Source: Symbiodinium natans
Lineage: Eukaryota; Sar; Dinophyceae; Suessiales; Symbiodiniaceae
DNA length: 62,000 nucleotides
NCBI GenBank assembly: GCA_905221605.1
Contig: CAJNDS010000284.1
Coordinates: 1-62,000, forward strand
Reading direction: 5' to 3'
Part shown: positions 30,096-40,552 of the stretch, piece by piece
Layout of the letters: every line of letters starts with the position of its first letter
Numbering within the stretch: the first letter of the stretch is position 1
Made by a program: the position numbers and the translations under genes
Notes under the pieces: model-generated
Seen by the model: only the letters and a program-made list of their open reading frames with translations
What the model was told of the DNA's origin: nothing
Databases searched by the model: none

Positions 30096-30157
30096 TGGGT
30101 GGGGGGGGGGGGGTTGGTTCCGTCCAGTTTCCCCAGACATCAGGACTGGCAGGCTTT

Positions 30158-30289
30158 ACCCTAAACCCTAAACCCTGCACCCTAAACCCTAAACCCGAAA
30201 CCCTAAGCCTCAACCCTAAACCCTAAACCCTAAACCCTAAACCCTAAACCCTAAACCCTAAACCCTAAACCCTAAACCCTAAACCCTAT
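30158..30289 (-). repeat. CCCTAAA array
   Basis: About eighteen units; a few early ones are CCCTGCA or CCCGAAA. Confidence 0.95.
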
Positions 30290-30586
30290 CAACCCTAAAC
30301 CCTGTAAACCCTAAGCCCTGCAACCCAAACCCAAAACATCGACTCGCGAGCTTACAGAAGCTGGTTGAGGGTTTGGGGTTTAGGGTCTGCAGGATTTTCG
30401 GACCTAAGGGCTTGAGAAGCGAAGGGCTTTGGGGCTTGAGTGCTCAGGGGTCTCTATAGGAAAGGCTTCAGGGCTTTAAGCCATGAAGCCCTAAACCCGA
30501 AACCCTAAACCCTCAAACCCTAAACCCTAAACCCTTGACCCTAAACCCTAAACCCTACACCCCAGGCCCTCAACCCTAAACCCGAA

Positions 30587-30725
30587 GCAGTGCAAGCCCA
30601 AACGTGTCATGCACCCTCAATCCTCAACCCAAAGCACCAAGCAGTGTAAGCCAGAAGTGTCATGCACCCTCAATCCTCAAACCAAAGCCCGAAGCAGTGC
30701 AAGACCAGAAGTGCCCTGCACTCTG
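30587..30725 (+). repeat. About 58-bp tandem repeat, 2.5 copies
   Basis: Units share AAGCAGTGCAAG, AAGTGTCATGCACCCTCAAT and CCTCAACCAAAGC. Confidence 0.85.
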
Positions 30726-31300
30726 AGCTTTCTACAAAACACCGAAACGCTAGCACCGCTCGAGAAAAAACACATTTTTCAATCGACAACACTATGACGT
30801 TTTCAAGGAACCACATACGAATACCATTTTTCTCCTGTCTCAAAAGGATTCCCCAGAACAGACCTTGTCAAACCCAACTGCGCGTTTTTCCGAGGAAAAA
30901 ATACCATTCTGCCCTGTCCTTCCCCACACGCCCCCCCCAAAAAAAAAACAACTAAGCCCCGGAAGCTCCGGAGACGCTACTTTAACTTAAAAAATAAAAA
31001 ACCCCATTTTATCCGCAAACCCGTGAAAACCTGTTTACGCGCGACCGTGACATGTAACACCAAAACGTGCTTTTCGCCTGGGAAAAACCACTAAAAAAAG
31101 GCTTCCCACAACCGCAAACTCGACAAAACATTCGCTCCAAACGTTCGGACGGTGCGCGACATTGGCCCCTGCTATCGAAACAATGTCATGCAGAAATCGT
31201 GCTTTTACCTCGACAAAACTAACAAAACAACCCAAAAAACCAGCCTGCTACGGCGCGGGTCGTTTCGCGGGGCGTTACCAAAGTTTAGGGTTCAGGGTCA
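30726..31300. other. Unique A-rich block
   Basis: Non-telomeric, locally A-rich, with the short word CGTGCTTTT appearing twice and no convincing reading frame. I see no gene, RNA or repeat family here. Confidence 0.5.
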
Positions 31301-31456
31301 AGCTTTTTAAGGGTCTCGGCAGTGACCTCTGCAAACCCATACAACAAACCTTCCTGGCTCAGGAACGCATTCCAGCAAATCAAGTCAGGGCTGCCTCTTC
31401 CGCTGAGGAGGAGCTACCTCATTCGGGAGAGGCAGGTGGAGATACAACGCCTAGCC
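31301..31456 (+). CDS. Exon-like island, plus strand, 50 codons
   Basis: The plus frame SDLCKPIQQTFLAQERIPAN then QVRAASSAEEELPHSGEAGG is open from GGTCTCGGCAG to a CCCTAAA array. The acidic Ser/Glu-rich part resembles a disordered linker. Family unknown. Confidence 0.42.
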
Positions 31457-31530
31457 CTAAACCCTAAACCCTAAACCCTAAACCCTAAACCCTAAACCCT
31501 AAACCCTAAACCCTAAACCCTAAACCCTAA
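31448..31530 (-). repeat. CCCTAAA array, perfect
   Basis: Eleven to twelve units. Confidence 0.97.
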
Positions 31531-31710
31531 GGGTCCTTGGTACCTATTTAGTATGTACTTGGGCCCTAGAGCTTCTATACAGGAAGCGCTTTGAGGCCCA
31601 AGTATATGCAATATAGGCACATGCACCCTGAGGGTGGCATTTTAGGGTTTAGGGTTTAGGGTTTAGGGTTTAGGGTTTAGGGTTTAGGGTTAGGGTTAGG
31701 GTTTAGGGTT

Positions 31711-31806
31711 TAGGGCTTTAGGACATGCGGGGGACACACCGGGGAGCCCAAAGCGTCGAGCATTTGTCGGCGGCATCTTGAGGACTTCATGACTGCTTCT
31801 CCGGTC
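31711..31806 (-). CDS. Exon-like island, minus strand
   Basis: After GAGATAG, the minus frame DRRSSHEVLKMPPTNARRFG then LPGVSPACP is open in phase to the neighbouring array. Confidence 0.36.
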
Positions 31807-31828
31807 CTATCTCATACTTCGGCGCCCC

Positions 31829-31940
31829 TTTAGGGTTTAGGGTTTAGGGTTTAGGGTTTAGGGTTTAGGGTTTAGGGTTTAGGGTTTAGGGTTTAGGGTT
31901 TAGGGTTTAGGGTTTAGGGTTTAGGGTTTAGGTCTAGGGT
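31829..31940 (+). repeat. TTTAGGG array, perfect
   Basis: Fifteen to sixteen units. Confidence 0.97.
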
Positions 31941-32174
31941 TGTTTTCGGGCTTAGGGGTCAGGGCTTATAGGGCTTCGGGCTGAGGGCCAGGTACGGTTT
32001 GGGTGGGCTTGGGAGGGAGTTTCCGACTTCAATGAGGTAGCCAAGGTCCCTTGACCTGATCCCCAAAGCCTAGCCCCCAACCCCTGAATCCGCTTAGGGT
32101 TTAGGGCTACGGATTAGGGTTTAGGTTTTTAAGGTTTAGGTTCTAGAGTTTGGGGCTTAAAGTTTAAACTGCTC

Positions 32175-32260
32175 TGCTAATTTCACCCAATCTCGTCCGG
32201 CGGCTATCGCTGCTGAATCCCACTGCGTCCATGCCGACAGCGTGCTCCTGCTGGCTGAGG
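32175..32260 (+). CDS. Exon-like island with GTGAGG donor
   Basis: The plus frame ANFTQSRPAAIAAESHCVHA then DSVLLLAE ends GAG followed by GTGAGGGG, a good 5' splice site. Family unknown. Confidence 0.42.
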
Positions 32261-32365
32261 TGAGGGGCCCTACAGGGAACTCAATGAACCTTCAACCTAA
32301 ACCCTACACCCTAAGCCCTAAACCCTGAACCATAAACCCTGAACCCTAAACCCTAAACCCTCGCC

Positions 32366-32460
32366 AAAAAGGGCTTGTAGGTCGTTGTAGGTTTGGGCGC
32401 ACGCGTGTTCGGCTCTGACAGCATCGGGCAACCTCAAGTCCCTCTGCAAATCCTTTAAAA
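32366..32460 (-). CDS. Exon-like island, minus strand
   Basis: The minus frame LKDLQRDLRLPDAVRAEHAC then AQTYNDLQALFG is open across the island. Helical, mixed-charge, very protein-like. No domain assigned. Confidence 0.42.
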
Positions 32461-32744
32461 CCAGTCAAGGGCTGAGCGTCTAGGGTTTAGGGGTTAGGGT
32501 TTAGGGTTAGGGTTTAGGGTTAGGGTTTAGGGTTTAGGGCTGATGGTTGAGGATTTTACCAAGACCCCATCTTCCATCAACGTCCTCACAATCTACAATC
32601 ATCCCAGAGGGGAATCAGCAAGTTCTTCCAAAAAAAACGTTTGCAGCAGCACAGCTCCCCAGAGGCCCCAAACCATCAAGCCCTAACCTCCCTCCACCCC
32701 CTAAACCCCGACAACCCTAGAAAAACGGAAAGCTCAGCAAACCC

Positions 32745-33012
32745 TACGCCCTTAACCCTAAACCCTAAACCCAGAACCCCGAACCCCACACCCCAAACCG
32801 CAGAACCCCGAACCCCACACCCCAAACCGCAGAACCCCGAACCCGGAACCCCAAACCCCAAACCCCAAACCCCAAACCCCAGAACCCCGAACCCCGAACC
32901 GCGAACCCCCAACCCCAAACCCCAAACCCCAAACCCCAAACCCCAAACCCCAAACCCTGAACCCTAAACCCTAAACCCTAAACCCCAAACCCTAAACCCT
33001 AAAGCCTAAACC
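32745..33012 (-). repeat. CCCCAAA/CCCCGAA variant array
   Basis: About 37 units, most with four C. An internal ~30-bp block (AGAACCCCGAACCCCACACC + CCAAACCGC) is duplicated. Confidence 0.93.
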
Positions 33013-33348
33013 AGGCCTTCATCGACGATGACTGGCGCCGGCGCGGCTCCTGAGCGCTGCGGTTGGAGGCTTTTGTGTCTTGGCTGCACCCGAAACCCTA
33101 AACCCTAAACCCTAAACGCTAAACCCTAAACCCTAAACCCAATAAACCCAAAAAGGCTAAAGATCTAAGGTTACAGCAAAGCACCACGAAGGTGTGCTGG
33201 GGAGGAGGGGCTTGGGGTTTGGGGTTCAGGGTTTAGGGTTCCGGGTTTAAGGTATAGGGGTTTAGAAGCTTAGGGGTTAGGGGTTCGGGGTTAGGGGTTT
33301 AGGGTTTAGAGGTTTAGGGGTTTAGGGCTTAGGGTTTGGGGTTTGGGG

Positions 33349-33424
33349 CCATGGGTCCGCAGCCAAACAAGGGAAGACGTTATTGGCAGGAGCTTCGCTG
33401 GCTAAGGGTTTGGTACAGTTGACC
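33349..33424 (+). CDS. Exon-like island, two frames open
   Basis: Plus frames HGSAAKQGKTLLAGASLAKG and MGPQPNKGRRYWQELRWLRV (then a TGA) are both open. Only one could be real. Confidence 0.25.
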
Positions 33425-34050
33425 ATAACCCTAAACCCTCAACCCTAAACCCCAAACGCTAAACCCTAAACCCTAATCCCTCAATCCTACCAAAAACTTA
33501 ATGAAAATAGTACGGTTATAGGCTTGGCCAACCACGGGCCCTCTGATCTTATCTTCGGGGCTCTAGAGGGTTTAAGGTTTAGGGTTTAGGGCGTTTAGCA
33601 CCCTAAACCCGAAACCCTGAATGTTCGACCCCTCCCTGCACGCGGATAAACCCTGGGTCTCATCAGAGGGCTCAAGAGCTTTCGGTTAGGGTTTAGGGCT
33701 TAGGGTTTAGGGTTTAGGGTTAGGGTTTCGGGCTTCGGGCTTCGGGCTTCGGGCTTCGAGCCTCAACCCTGAACCCCTAAACCTCCACACTCTACACCCC
33801 CAGCCCCTACACCCTAACCTTAACCCCTAACCCTAACCCCCAATCCTTAAATCCCTCAACCCTAAACCCCAATCCCAAAACCTGAACCCTAATCCTAAGC
33901 CCCCCAAACGAACCAGGGCCCCGGGCTGTCGGCTCTTCCTCGGAAGGCCAAGGGAGTGGGTGGACACTCCGGGCTGTGGTTTAGGTTTTAGGGTTTAGGG
34001 CTTAGGGTTTAGGGTCTAGGGTCTAGGGTTTAGGGTTTAGGGTGGGACAG

Positions 34051-34124
34051 GAATTCCACTCCAAACTCCGAAGACGAAACAAAAATGATGACACTTGGGT
34101 CGCGCTGTGCCGTTCTCAGACCTA
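34051..34124 (+). CDS. Terminal-exon-like island
   Basis: After GGGACAG, the plus frame EFHSKLRRRNKNDDTWVALC then RSQT ends in TAG. Confidence 0.33.
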
Positions 34125-34384
34125 GCCGCCACTACTCTGAATCCTGAGAAGCCGAGCCCAAAACCCTGAAACCTGAACCGCGAGAAACCACAAACCTAGA
34201 CCTGGAACTTCTGAAATACGAAAGCCCAACTCATCGTCGACATCTCTTACCTACTCCCTGACTTTGGGACATCAACTCCCCAATACTTGTCTCAAACTGC
34301 AGTAGCTGGAGAAAAAAAAAAAAAAAAAACACCCCAACCCCTAGACCTAAACCCTAAACCCTAAACCCTAAAACCCCCATAGAG

Positions 34385-34520
34385 CAGGCCAGGAGGCCGG
34401 CAGTGTGGCGAGCTCATCTACAGAGCGGCTGAGTCGGCGATGCAGTGCGCGTGACTTGGGAGCTTTGCGAAACGGCTTCCTCAGCAGCGCTGGCATCTAC
34501 GTTCGGGTGCAGGGCTTGAA
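34385..34520 (+). CDS. Exon-like island, 45 codons
   Basis: The plus frame SVASSSTERLSRRCSARDLG then ALRNGFLSSAGIYVRVQGL is open across the island. A second frame (GGRQCGELIYRAAESAMQCA, then a stop) overlaps it. Confidence 0.33.
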
Positions 34521-34585
34521 GGCATCTAGGGATTTGGAGTCTAGGGTTTAGGGTTTAGGGTTTAGAGCTCGGAGGTTCACAGACC

Positions 34586-34695
34586 TTGTAATATTGGGGG
34601 GTTTACGACAGTAAGGGGCCCCCCACTGAGACCCCGAACAGTAGGATCCCCTTGAAATAAGGACCCCAAGAAGGTACCCCCAATGTTGTAAGTCC
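34586..34695 (+). mobile_element. MITE-B copy with terminal inverted repeats
   Basis: Ends CTTGTAATATTGGGGGG and CCCCCAATGTTGTAAG are inverted repeats. The core contains CAGTAGGATCCCCTTGAAAT + AAGGACCCCAA. Non-coding. Confidence 0.65.
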
Positions 34696-34799
34696 CTATG
34701 TCAAAAGGAGAGAGAACGACCCTGAGAACCAACTCTGCCGGACCCTAAACACTAAACCCTAAATCCTAAACCCTAAACCCTAAACCCTCAACCCTACCG

Positions 34800-34895
34800 G
34801 GGATTCTGGGCCGAAGGGCTTTTGTCAGCACCTGCGCGACGAGCTTTCTGAAGGCACCGCAAGTCGCTAAGGCCGACTCCGTGGAAACTGATCTT
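34800..34895 (-). CDS. Exon-like island, minus strand
   Basis: After AGATCAG, the minus frame SVSTESALATCGAFRKLVAQ then VLTKALRPRIP is open. Immediately upstream on the same strand MLLEMPGGRK is followed by a GTGAGG donor (about 34925). Together they look like two exons with a ~30-bp gap, which is too short for an intron unless unusual. Confidence 0.36.
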
Positions 34896-35184
34896 GCCCA
34901 TTCGCCCTCACCTTTCCGCCCCCCAGGCATCTCGAGCAACATCTTAATCTTTCAAGTTTTCTGGGGCTCAGTTTGCGAGTTTGCCTTGACTTTGTAGCCA
35001 AAGATGTTCCAGCATTGAAACCCCAACTAGGCTTTCTCAGTTATTTACACTAGACGCTCAAGCCTTTACCCGAAACCTCACACCCTACATGTTTGCCTGA
35101 TGATACACATGCACTTATCCTGCCTTCAAGCGCTGGGGCCACAAAGCCCCGCACAAGACCCTGAACCCCAAAGACTCAGCAAAA

Positions 35185-35320
35185 GGCTTAGGCTTAGGGT
35201 TTAGGGCTTAGGGCTGGGATTAGGGCTTAGGGCTTAGGGCTTAGGGCTTAGGGCTTAGGGCTTAGGGTTTAGGGTTTAGGGCTTAGGGTTTAGGGTTTAG
35301 GGTCTAGGGTTCAGGGTCTG
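35185..35320 (+). repeat. GGGCTTA / TTTAGGG array
   Basis: About 18 units, eight or more consecutive GGGCTTA. Confidence 0.94.
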
Positions 35321-35504
35321 GCCACAATGCTGCGGAGGTTCTGGATTGTGCCGCGCTTGTCCGTTGATGCCTGCACACAGAGATCATGCCTTCTGATCAA
35401 ACAAAACCTTGTGCTGGAAAGCCTGAGGAACGACGCGAAGGTGCAGGATCTTGGGGCTTCAAGTTTAAGATTCGTACCCCACCTCCACAGCACGCGCGCA
35501 CGTA

Positions 35505-35523
35505 CGCATACACACATACATAC

Positions 35524-35578
<55 letters not shown>

Positions 35579-35594
35579 AAGAGAGAGAGAGAGA

Positions 35595-35634
<40 letters not shown>

Positions 35635-35790
35635 GAGAGCCAGAGAGACACAGAGACAGGGAGACACAAAGACAGGGAGACGCAGACACACACACACACA
35701 CACACCCATACGCACACACACACACACACACACACCCATACGCACACGCACACGCACACGCACTCATGCACAGAGAGAGAGAGAGAGACA

Positions 35791-35848
<58 letters not shown>

Positions 35849-36130
35849 CGCTCACTCACTCACTCACTCACTCACTCACTCACTCACTCACACACACACA
35901 CAAACCACGCACCCACGCACCCACGCACCCACGCACCCACGCACCCACGCACCCACGCACCCACGCACCCACGCACCCACGCACCCACGCACCCACGCAC
36001 GCACGCACGCACGCAGGCAGGCACGCACGCAGGCACGCACGCACGCAGGCACGCAGGCACGCAGGCACGCAGGCACGCAGGCACGCAGGCACGCAGGCAC
36101 GCAGGCACGCAGGCACGCAGGCACGCAGGC
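35505..36130 (+). repeat. Compound microsatellite cluster
   Basis: In order: (GA)n about 35527-35596, (CA)n 35597-35630, CA/CGCA mixtures to 35765, (GA)n, (CA)n 35791-35844, (CTCA)n 35848-35890, (CGCACCCA)n 35909-35997 and (CACGCAGG)n to 36130. Open frames of 100-284 codons here are pure simple-sequence artefacts. Confidence 0.97.
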
Positions 36131-36187
36131 CGCCTGGCCACCCGGAACAGCCCTGGAAGCCCCCTGCCCTGGAAGGTTTAGGGTTTA

Positions 36188-36894
36188 GATGCAAATTAGA
36201 ATAGGGTTTTGGGGGTTATTATACTGGCATTTTATCGGGGCCATAAGGGAATACCGTTGAAACTTCTTCCGACCCCTATATTACTCGCCATTCTACAGCA
36301 ACCATCCTCAAAGCGGACTCTCTTTACCTACAGTCTTAAGGGTTATATCTGCTGATGAAGGGGTGGTTACTAATGTTGCACCCGCTTTAGTATCCTTATC
36401 CACAACTATAGGAAGCTTCGAAAACGTTATGGAGGGTACCCCTATTGCCACGGGGCACGCTCAATTATGCCAAGCTTGCGGCGCTGGGCAAACAATTTTC
36501 CAAAAGAGTAGCCTACGAGCTGCCCTCATTCGCTTCAGGCCCCCTGGCCAGGGAGCCAAACAAGCCTGGAAAGCTTAGACCCTCAAGCTTCAAAGCTTCT
36601 CCTCAACCCTCGACCCCTACCCGCCCTGCCCCCAGACCCAATCCCTGTTTATAGAGAATACGGGCTCTTACCAAAGCGAGTGCAACATTACTAAACTGTA
36701 AGTAGATAAAGTCCGGGTAAGCCCTGTGCCCAAGTCCCCCTTTGCTTCCTGGCAACCCAATCTCGAAGCCACAACCCGCCCCCCAGAACCCCAAAATCCT
36801 TCCCCGCCCCCCCCCCCCCAAGGCCGTAAACCCAAACCCCCGGCCCTGCCCCAGAAGTTCGAGAAACAAAAGGAAGAGAGAAAAAAAAAAATGC
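36188..36894. other. Unique block without telomere-type arrays
   Basis: Moderate GC. Plus frame 36363-36578 (PIATGHAQLCQACGAGQTIF) and an overlapping frame are open but unconvincing. CCCCTGGCCAGGGAG at about 36541 resembles CCTCCTGGCCAGGAG at about 44206. No clear gene. Confidence 0.4.
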
Positions 36895-37010
36895 CCAAAC
36901 CCTAAACCCTAAACCCTGAACCCCAAACCCTAAACCCTAAACCCAAAACCCAAAACCCTGAACCCTAAACCCTAAACCCTAAACCCTAACCCTAAACCCT
37001 AAACCAACCT
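36895..37010 (-). repeat. CCCTAAA array
   Basis: About fifteen units with CCCAAAA and CCCTGAA variants. Confidence 0.94.
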
Positions 37011-37011
37011 T

Positions 37012-37101
37012 TCCAGGAGCGCCGGGGCCTCGCACGGGGGCGCTGCGGCGGTGAAGTCGATGAGGCGCGGCTTGGGTTTGGCATCCTTGCGGTGTTTGGA
37101 G
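37012..37101 (-). CDS. Exon-like island, Lys/Pro then Ala/Pro
   Basis: The minus frame SKHRKDAKPKPRLIDFTAAA then PPCEAPALLE is open across the island between arrays. GC-rich third positions. Family unknown. Confidence 0.42.
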
Positions 37102-37733
37102 GGGGGGGTTTACGGTTTAGGAGGGTTTAGGGTTTAGGGTTCAGGGTTCAGGGTTTTGGGTTCGTACAGAGGGCATGGAGGGGCCTGGAGGGGTCTACCG
37201 CTTTGTGATTGTATGCTGGGGCTTGATAAGGATTCGGGTTGCAGAGGTGTTGGGGAGTTCGGGGTTGGCGACTGCAAGAAGGTTTGGGGGTTTTGGGGCT
37301 TCGTCATAAGTTATGAAGGGGTTAGCCCGCATAAAACCCTAAACCCTAAACCCTGAACCCTAAACCCTAAACCCTAAACCCCAAACCCTAAACCCTAAAC
37401 CCTGAACCCTGCACCCTACTCCCCCAGACCGGAAGCCCTGTCTCCTCGACCACTTAGAGCTTGGGTTGGGACTTAGGGCTTAGGGCGTATAGGGCTGGGG
37501 GCGTTTTCGGGTTTAGCCCCCCCTTAAGGGAGGGTGTCCGGGCCTCGGGTGTAGGGTTTAGGGTTTGGGGTTTGGGGTTTAGGGTTTGGGGTTTGGGGTT
37601 TACTGAGTTGTGCTTTCAACCCCTTGAAAAAATCTTCGTGAACAGGTTCCCTTATAAGGGAAGACGAGAAATTTTAAATTATCCGTAAACAATAAACCCT
37701 AAACCCTAAACCCTCAACCTTTCTAGGGCTGAG

Positions 37734-38852
37734 GGTTTCGGGCGGCAACTTCCTCAGCAAGAGCCCCACCTGGTCGTCAGGCCTTGAAAGCAGCACGCTC
37801 GCCTGCGGCTAAGGGGCCCCCAAACCCTAAACCCTAGGATCTAATTTGGGTTTAGGGTTTCGGGTTTAGGGTTTAGGGTTTAGGGTTTAGGGTTTAGGGT
37901 TTAGGGTTTAGGGTTTGGGGTTTAGGGTCTCGGGTTTACGGTAACCTTCGGCACCAACTCGAGTTTGGAAAGCTTGGAAACTCGTACGCGACCTGCAACT
38001 GCGCCAAACGCCTTCGCCAGCGGGTCTCGCAGGAGCTTCTACGAAGCGGGCAGGGTCGCAGGGCATCTAAACCCCCAAACCCTAAACCCTAAACCCCAAA
38101 CCCCAAACCCTAAACCCTAAACCCCAAACCCTAAACCCTAAACCCTAAACCCCAAACCCTAAACCCTAAACCCTAAACCCTAAACCCCATACCCTAAACC
38201 CTGAACCTTGACTTCGGGGTAAAGGACGCGAAGATGCGGAGTTGAGCCAGTTGCGAGCCATCCGATGCCTGAACCCAAAATCCTTGTTGTAGGTAGTGAT
38301 TTAATGATAGGGTTCTTAAGGGAGGGGGGTCCAAGGGGGTTTAGGGTTTAGGGTTTAGGGTTTAGGGTTCAGGGTTTAGGGTTTAGGGTTTAGATTTTAG
38401 GGAGTTCATTGGGGGGTAGGTAGCTCAGGAACCTCAGGGAAGCTTCGGGAGCCTTCGGGAGTAGTGGGGGAGTATTGGGGAACCTTGGGTTACATACCCC
38501 CCTTCAACCCCCCTTAAGAACCTTTATAATTATGAAACCCTAAACCCTAAACCCTAAACCCTAAACCTACAACAAAGTAGGCTTTGGGTTGCTTGAGATG
38601 GCCACTGGCTGCGCCCAAGATACTGAGCCGGACAGCAGGACGAAATACCTCAGGCGGGCTCGTGGGAGGAGGAAGAAACCTCTGCAAAAATGCCTAAACC
38701 CTCCTAAACCCTAAACCCTAAACCGTAAATGAACCCCAAAAAACAAAGGAAGAGAGGGCCTCGTTCCCGGCCAAAAACCTAGCATCCCCAGCCGAAAGCG
38801 CGAAGAGCTTTGGGAGGACTCCCACAATCTCTTGCGGCAGGTCTCGACTTAG
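37734..38852 (+). CDS. Four- or five-exon-like run ending in a stop
   Basis: 37734-37811: GGNFLSKSPTWSSGLESSTL, then a stop, so possibly a separate gene. 37944-38067: NLRHQLEFGKLGNSYATCNC, then KRLRQRVSQELLRS. 38213-38277: GKGREDAELSQLRAIRCLNP. 38568-38695: YNKVGFGLLEMATGCAQDTE, then PDSRTKYLRRARGRRKKPLQ. 38757-38852: GLVPGQKPSIPSRKREELWE, then DSHNLLRQVST and TAG. Arrays lie between successive islands. AG acceptors precede the last, but donors are not all GT. Basic C-terminal half; could be nucleic-acid binding, though that is only composition. Confidence 0.43.
37848..37945 (+). repeat. TTTAGGG array (tail-to-tail with 37823-37843 CCCTAAA)
   Basis: Twelve units preceded by CCCTAAACCCTAGGATCTAA. 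Confidence 0.94.
38066..38205 (-). repeat. CCCTAAA/CCCCAAA array
   Basis: About nineteen units, alternating three- and four-C forms. Confidence 0.95.
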
Positions 38853-38975
38853 GGGTTCCTAGTTCATGGTTGGGAAAGCATTAAACTTGTAAATTTCTAT
38901 TCCTTCTTGAGTTTAAGTACCCTTAAATATGTCAGATGTTCCCCCACGATGAGAAAGTTCCAGGGTTCAGGAGGC

Positions 38976-38998
38976 AAAGAGAGACAGACAGTGGGAGG

Positions 38999-39029
<31 letters not shown>

Positions 39030-39038
39030 GGAGAAGGA
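38976..39038 (+). repeat. Purine (GA)n tract
   Basis: GAGA/GGGA-rich run of about 60 bp. Confidence 0.93.
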
Positions 39039-39117
39039 GGTTTAGGGTGTAGGGTTTAGGCGTTTAGGGTTTAGGGTTTAGGGTTTCGTTTAGGGTTTAG
39101 GGTTCAGGAACCAAAGC

Positions 39118-39953
39118 TTCTTAGTGGAAAGGTTGAAGGCCTGGGTCTCAGCCGCAAGTACCTATGAAATGAGCGGCGATCGTTCCCCAACCGACCTGCA
39201 GACAAGCACCATTCAAGCCACTGAAGCCCTGAAGACGGAAACTTGGGATGTTCCCCCCTGTACTACCAGCTCCTTGATAGGGATTGTACTAGGGGGGGAC
39301 GCGAATCCCCAGAGATTTGCACGGAGCCTAGGCGAAAGCGTTCGCGGTGAGGCAGAAACACCAACAGGTCATCCATTTCGAGGGTCATCCATTTCGAGGC
39401 ACCCCTTGCACACGGGAACCTCATCTAATTCCCTTGGCTCCCAACCCAAGAACCTCTCAGTGCAAGCAGTGTTCCGGGGCCATATTACGATGATAGCAAC
39501 CTGTGTAGCAAGCACCTTGCCAGTGCCATACATTGGTGAGAGGCCTGAATGGGCTCGTCGTGTTGATAAAGATGCAGCAGCCTGCGCCCTTCCCGAAGGC
39601 GACTTGGGAAATCCCATGCGCGTGCAGCTACATGAAGCCACCACTCTCGTTGGCCGGACATGTGCTTGTGCAGGGGCAAGAGGGTGCGAGCTGCAGTGCC
39701 ACCAAGAGTCCAAGGGCCTTGGACATTTGAAAAATTGCTCAAAAGGCGTCCCCGCCCACGGCCCTTCTTCAAGCCGAGCAGAAGAGTGCTGCGGCAAGCC
39801 AAGTGAGGTTCGGGGTTGTGAAGTTGCGGAGTGAGGAGCTCTGTGCCTATGTCACAAGAGTGCAAAAGGGGAAGGCCCGCATAAGGCCCCGGCTCATCCC
39901 CATAGTCGTCCTCAGCGATGATCACATCGCCTCAAGCGGCACATCTCGAGTCG
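39118..39953. other. 0.84-kb array-free island with long open frames
   Basis: The plus frame 39124-39834 (236 codons, with LKTETWDVPP and ASTLPVPYIGERPEWARRVD) is the longest non-repeat frame in the window. Two minus frames (142 and 146 codons, one starting MIIAEDDYGDEPGPYAGLPL) overlap it. A MITE-A half sits inside at 39243-39295, which argues against one intact plus-strand exon. Strand and coding status unresolved. Confidence 0.35.
39243..39295 (+). mobile_element. MITE-A left half
   Basis: TTGGGATGTTCCCCCCTGTA + CTACCAGCTCCTTGATAGGG matches the left arm; the right arm is absent. Confidence 0.6.
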
Positions 39954-40552
39954 CCCTAAACCCTAAACCCTAAACCCTAAACCCTAAACCCCAAACCCCA
40001 AGCCCTAAACTATCTTGAGTCAGGTTTAGGGTTTCGGGTTGCGGCAGGCGCCTCACTCCAGGGGTGGGTTTAGGTTTTGTTTGGTTTTCTTGTTTTGGGG
40101 GGGGGGGGGGGGGTGGTTAGGAGAGGCGGGAACGGGTTCGTTCGTCCATGGAAAGTCCAGTTTAGGGTTCCTCGAGGCTGTGCGGTCCCTAAGCCCTAAA
40201 CCCAAAAACCTTATTAGGGTCTAGGGTTTAGGGTTTAGGGTTTGGGGTTTGGGGTTTGGGGTTTGGGGTTTCGGGTTTCCCTTCAAACTCTAAAAATCCT
40301 GCAACCCTCAAACCCTCAAACCCTCAAACCCTAAAACCCCCTAAAAAAACAAACGCTCGAAACCTCAAAATCCCCGAAGCCATTTCGCCGCCCTAAGCCC
40401 TAAACCCTAAACCCTTACACCTGAACTCTAAAATCCTAAGCCCTAAACCCTATACCCCAAACCGTAAACCGTAAACCCTTTGGTAGGGTTTCGAGTTTAG
40501 GGTTAGGGTTAAGGGTAGTTTAAGGTTTAGGGTTTGGGGTTTGGGGCTTAGG

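Noticed and set aside
32641-32967. Frames such as NPKPQTPNPRTPNPEP and GFGVWGLGFGV
   Set aside because: Translations of CCCCAAA/CCCTAAA repeats; the NPKP and RVLGF patterns recur wherever telomere-type arrays are translated.
35327-36204. Open frames of 104-284 codons
   Set aside because: They are translations of (GA)n, (CA)n and related microsatellites in all frames (THTHTH, CVCVCV, RERERE) and carry no gene signal.
39124-39834. 236-codon ORF as a confident gene
   Set aside because: Two long antisense frames overlap it and a MITE-A half lies inside it; kept only as an unresolved island.
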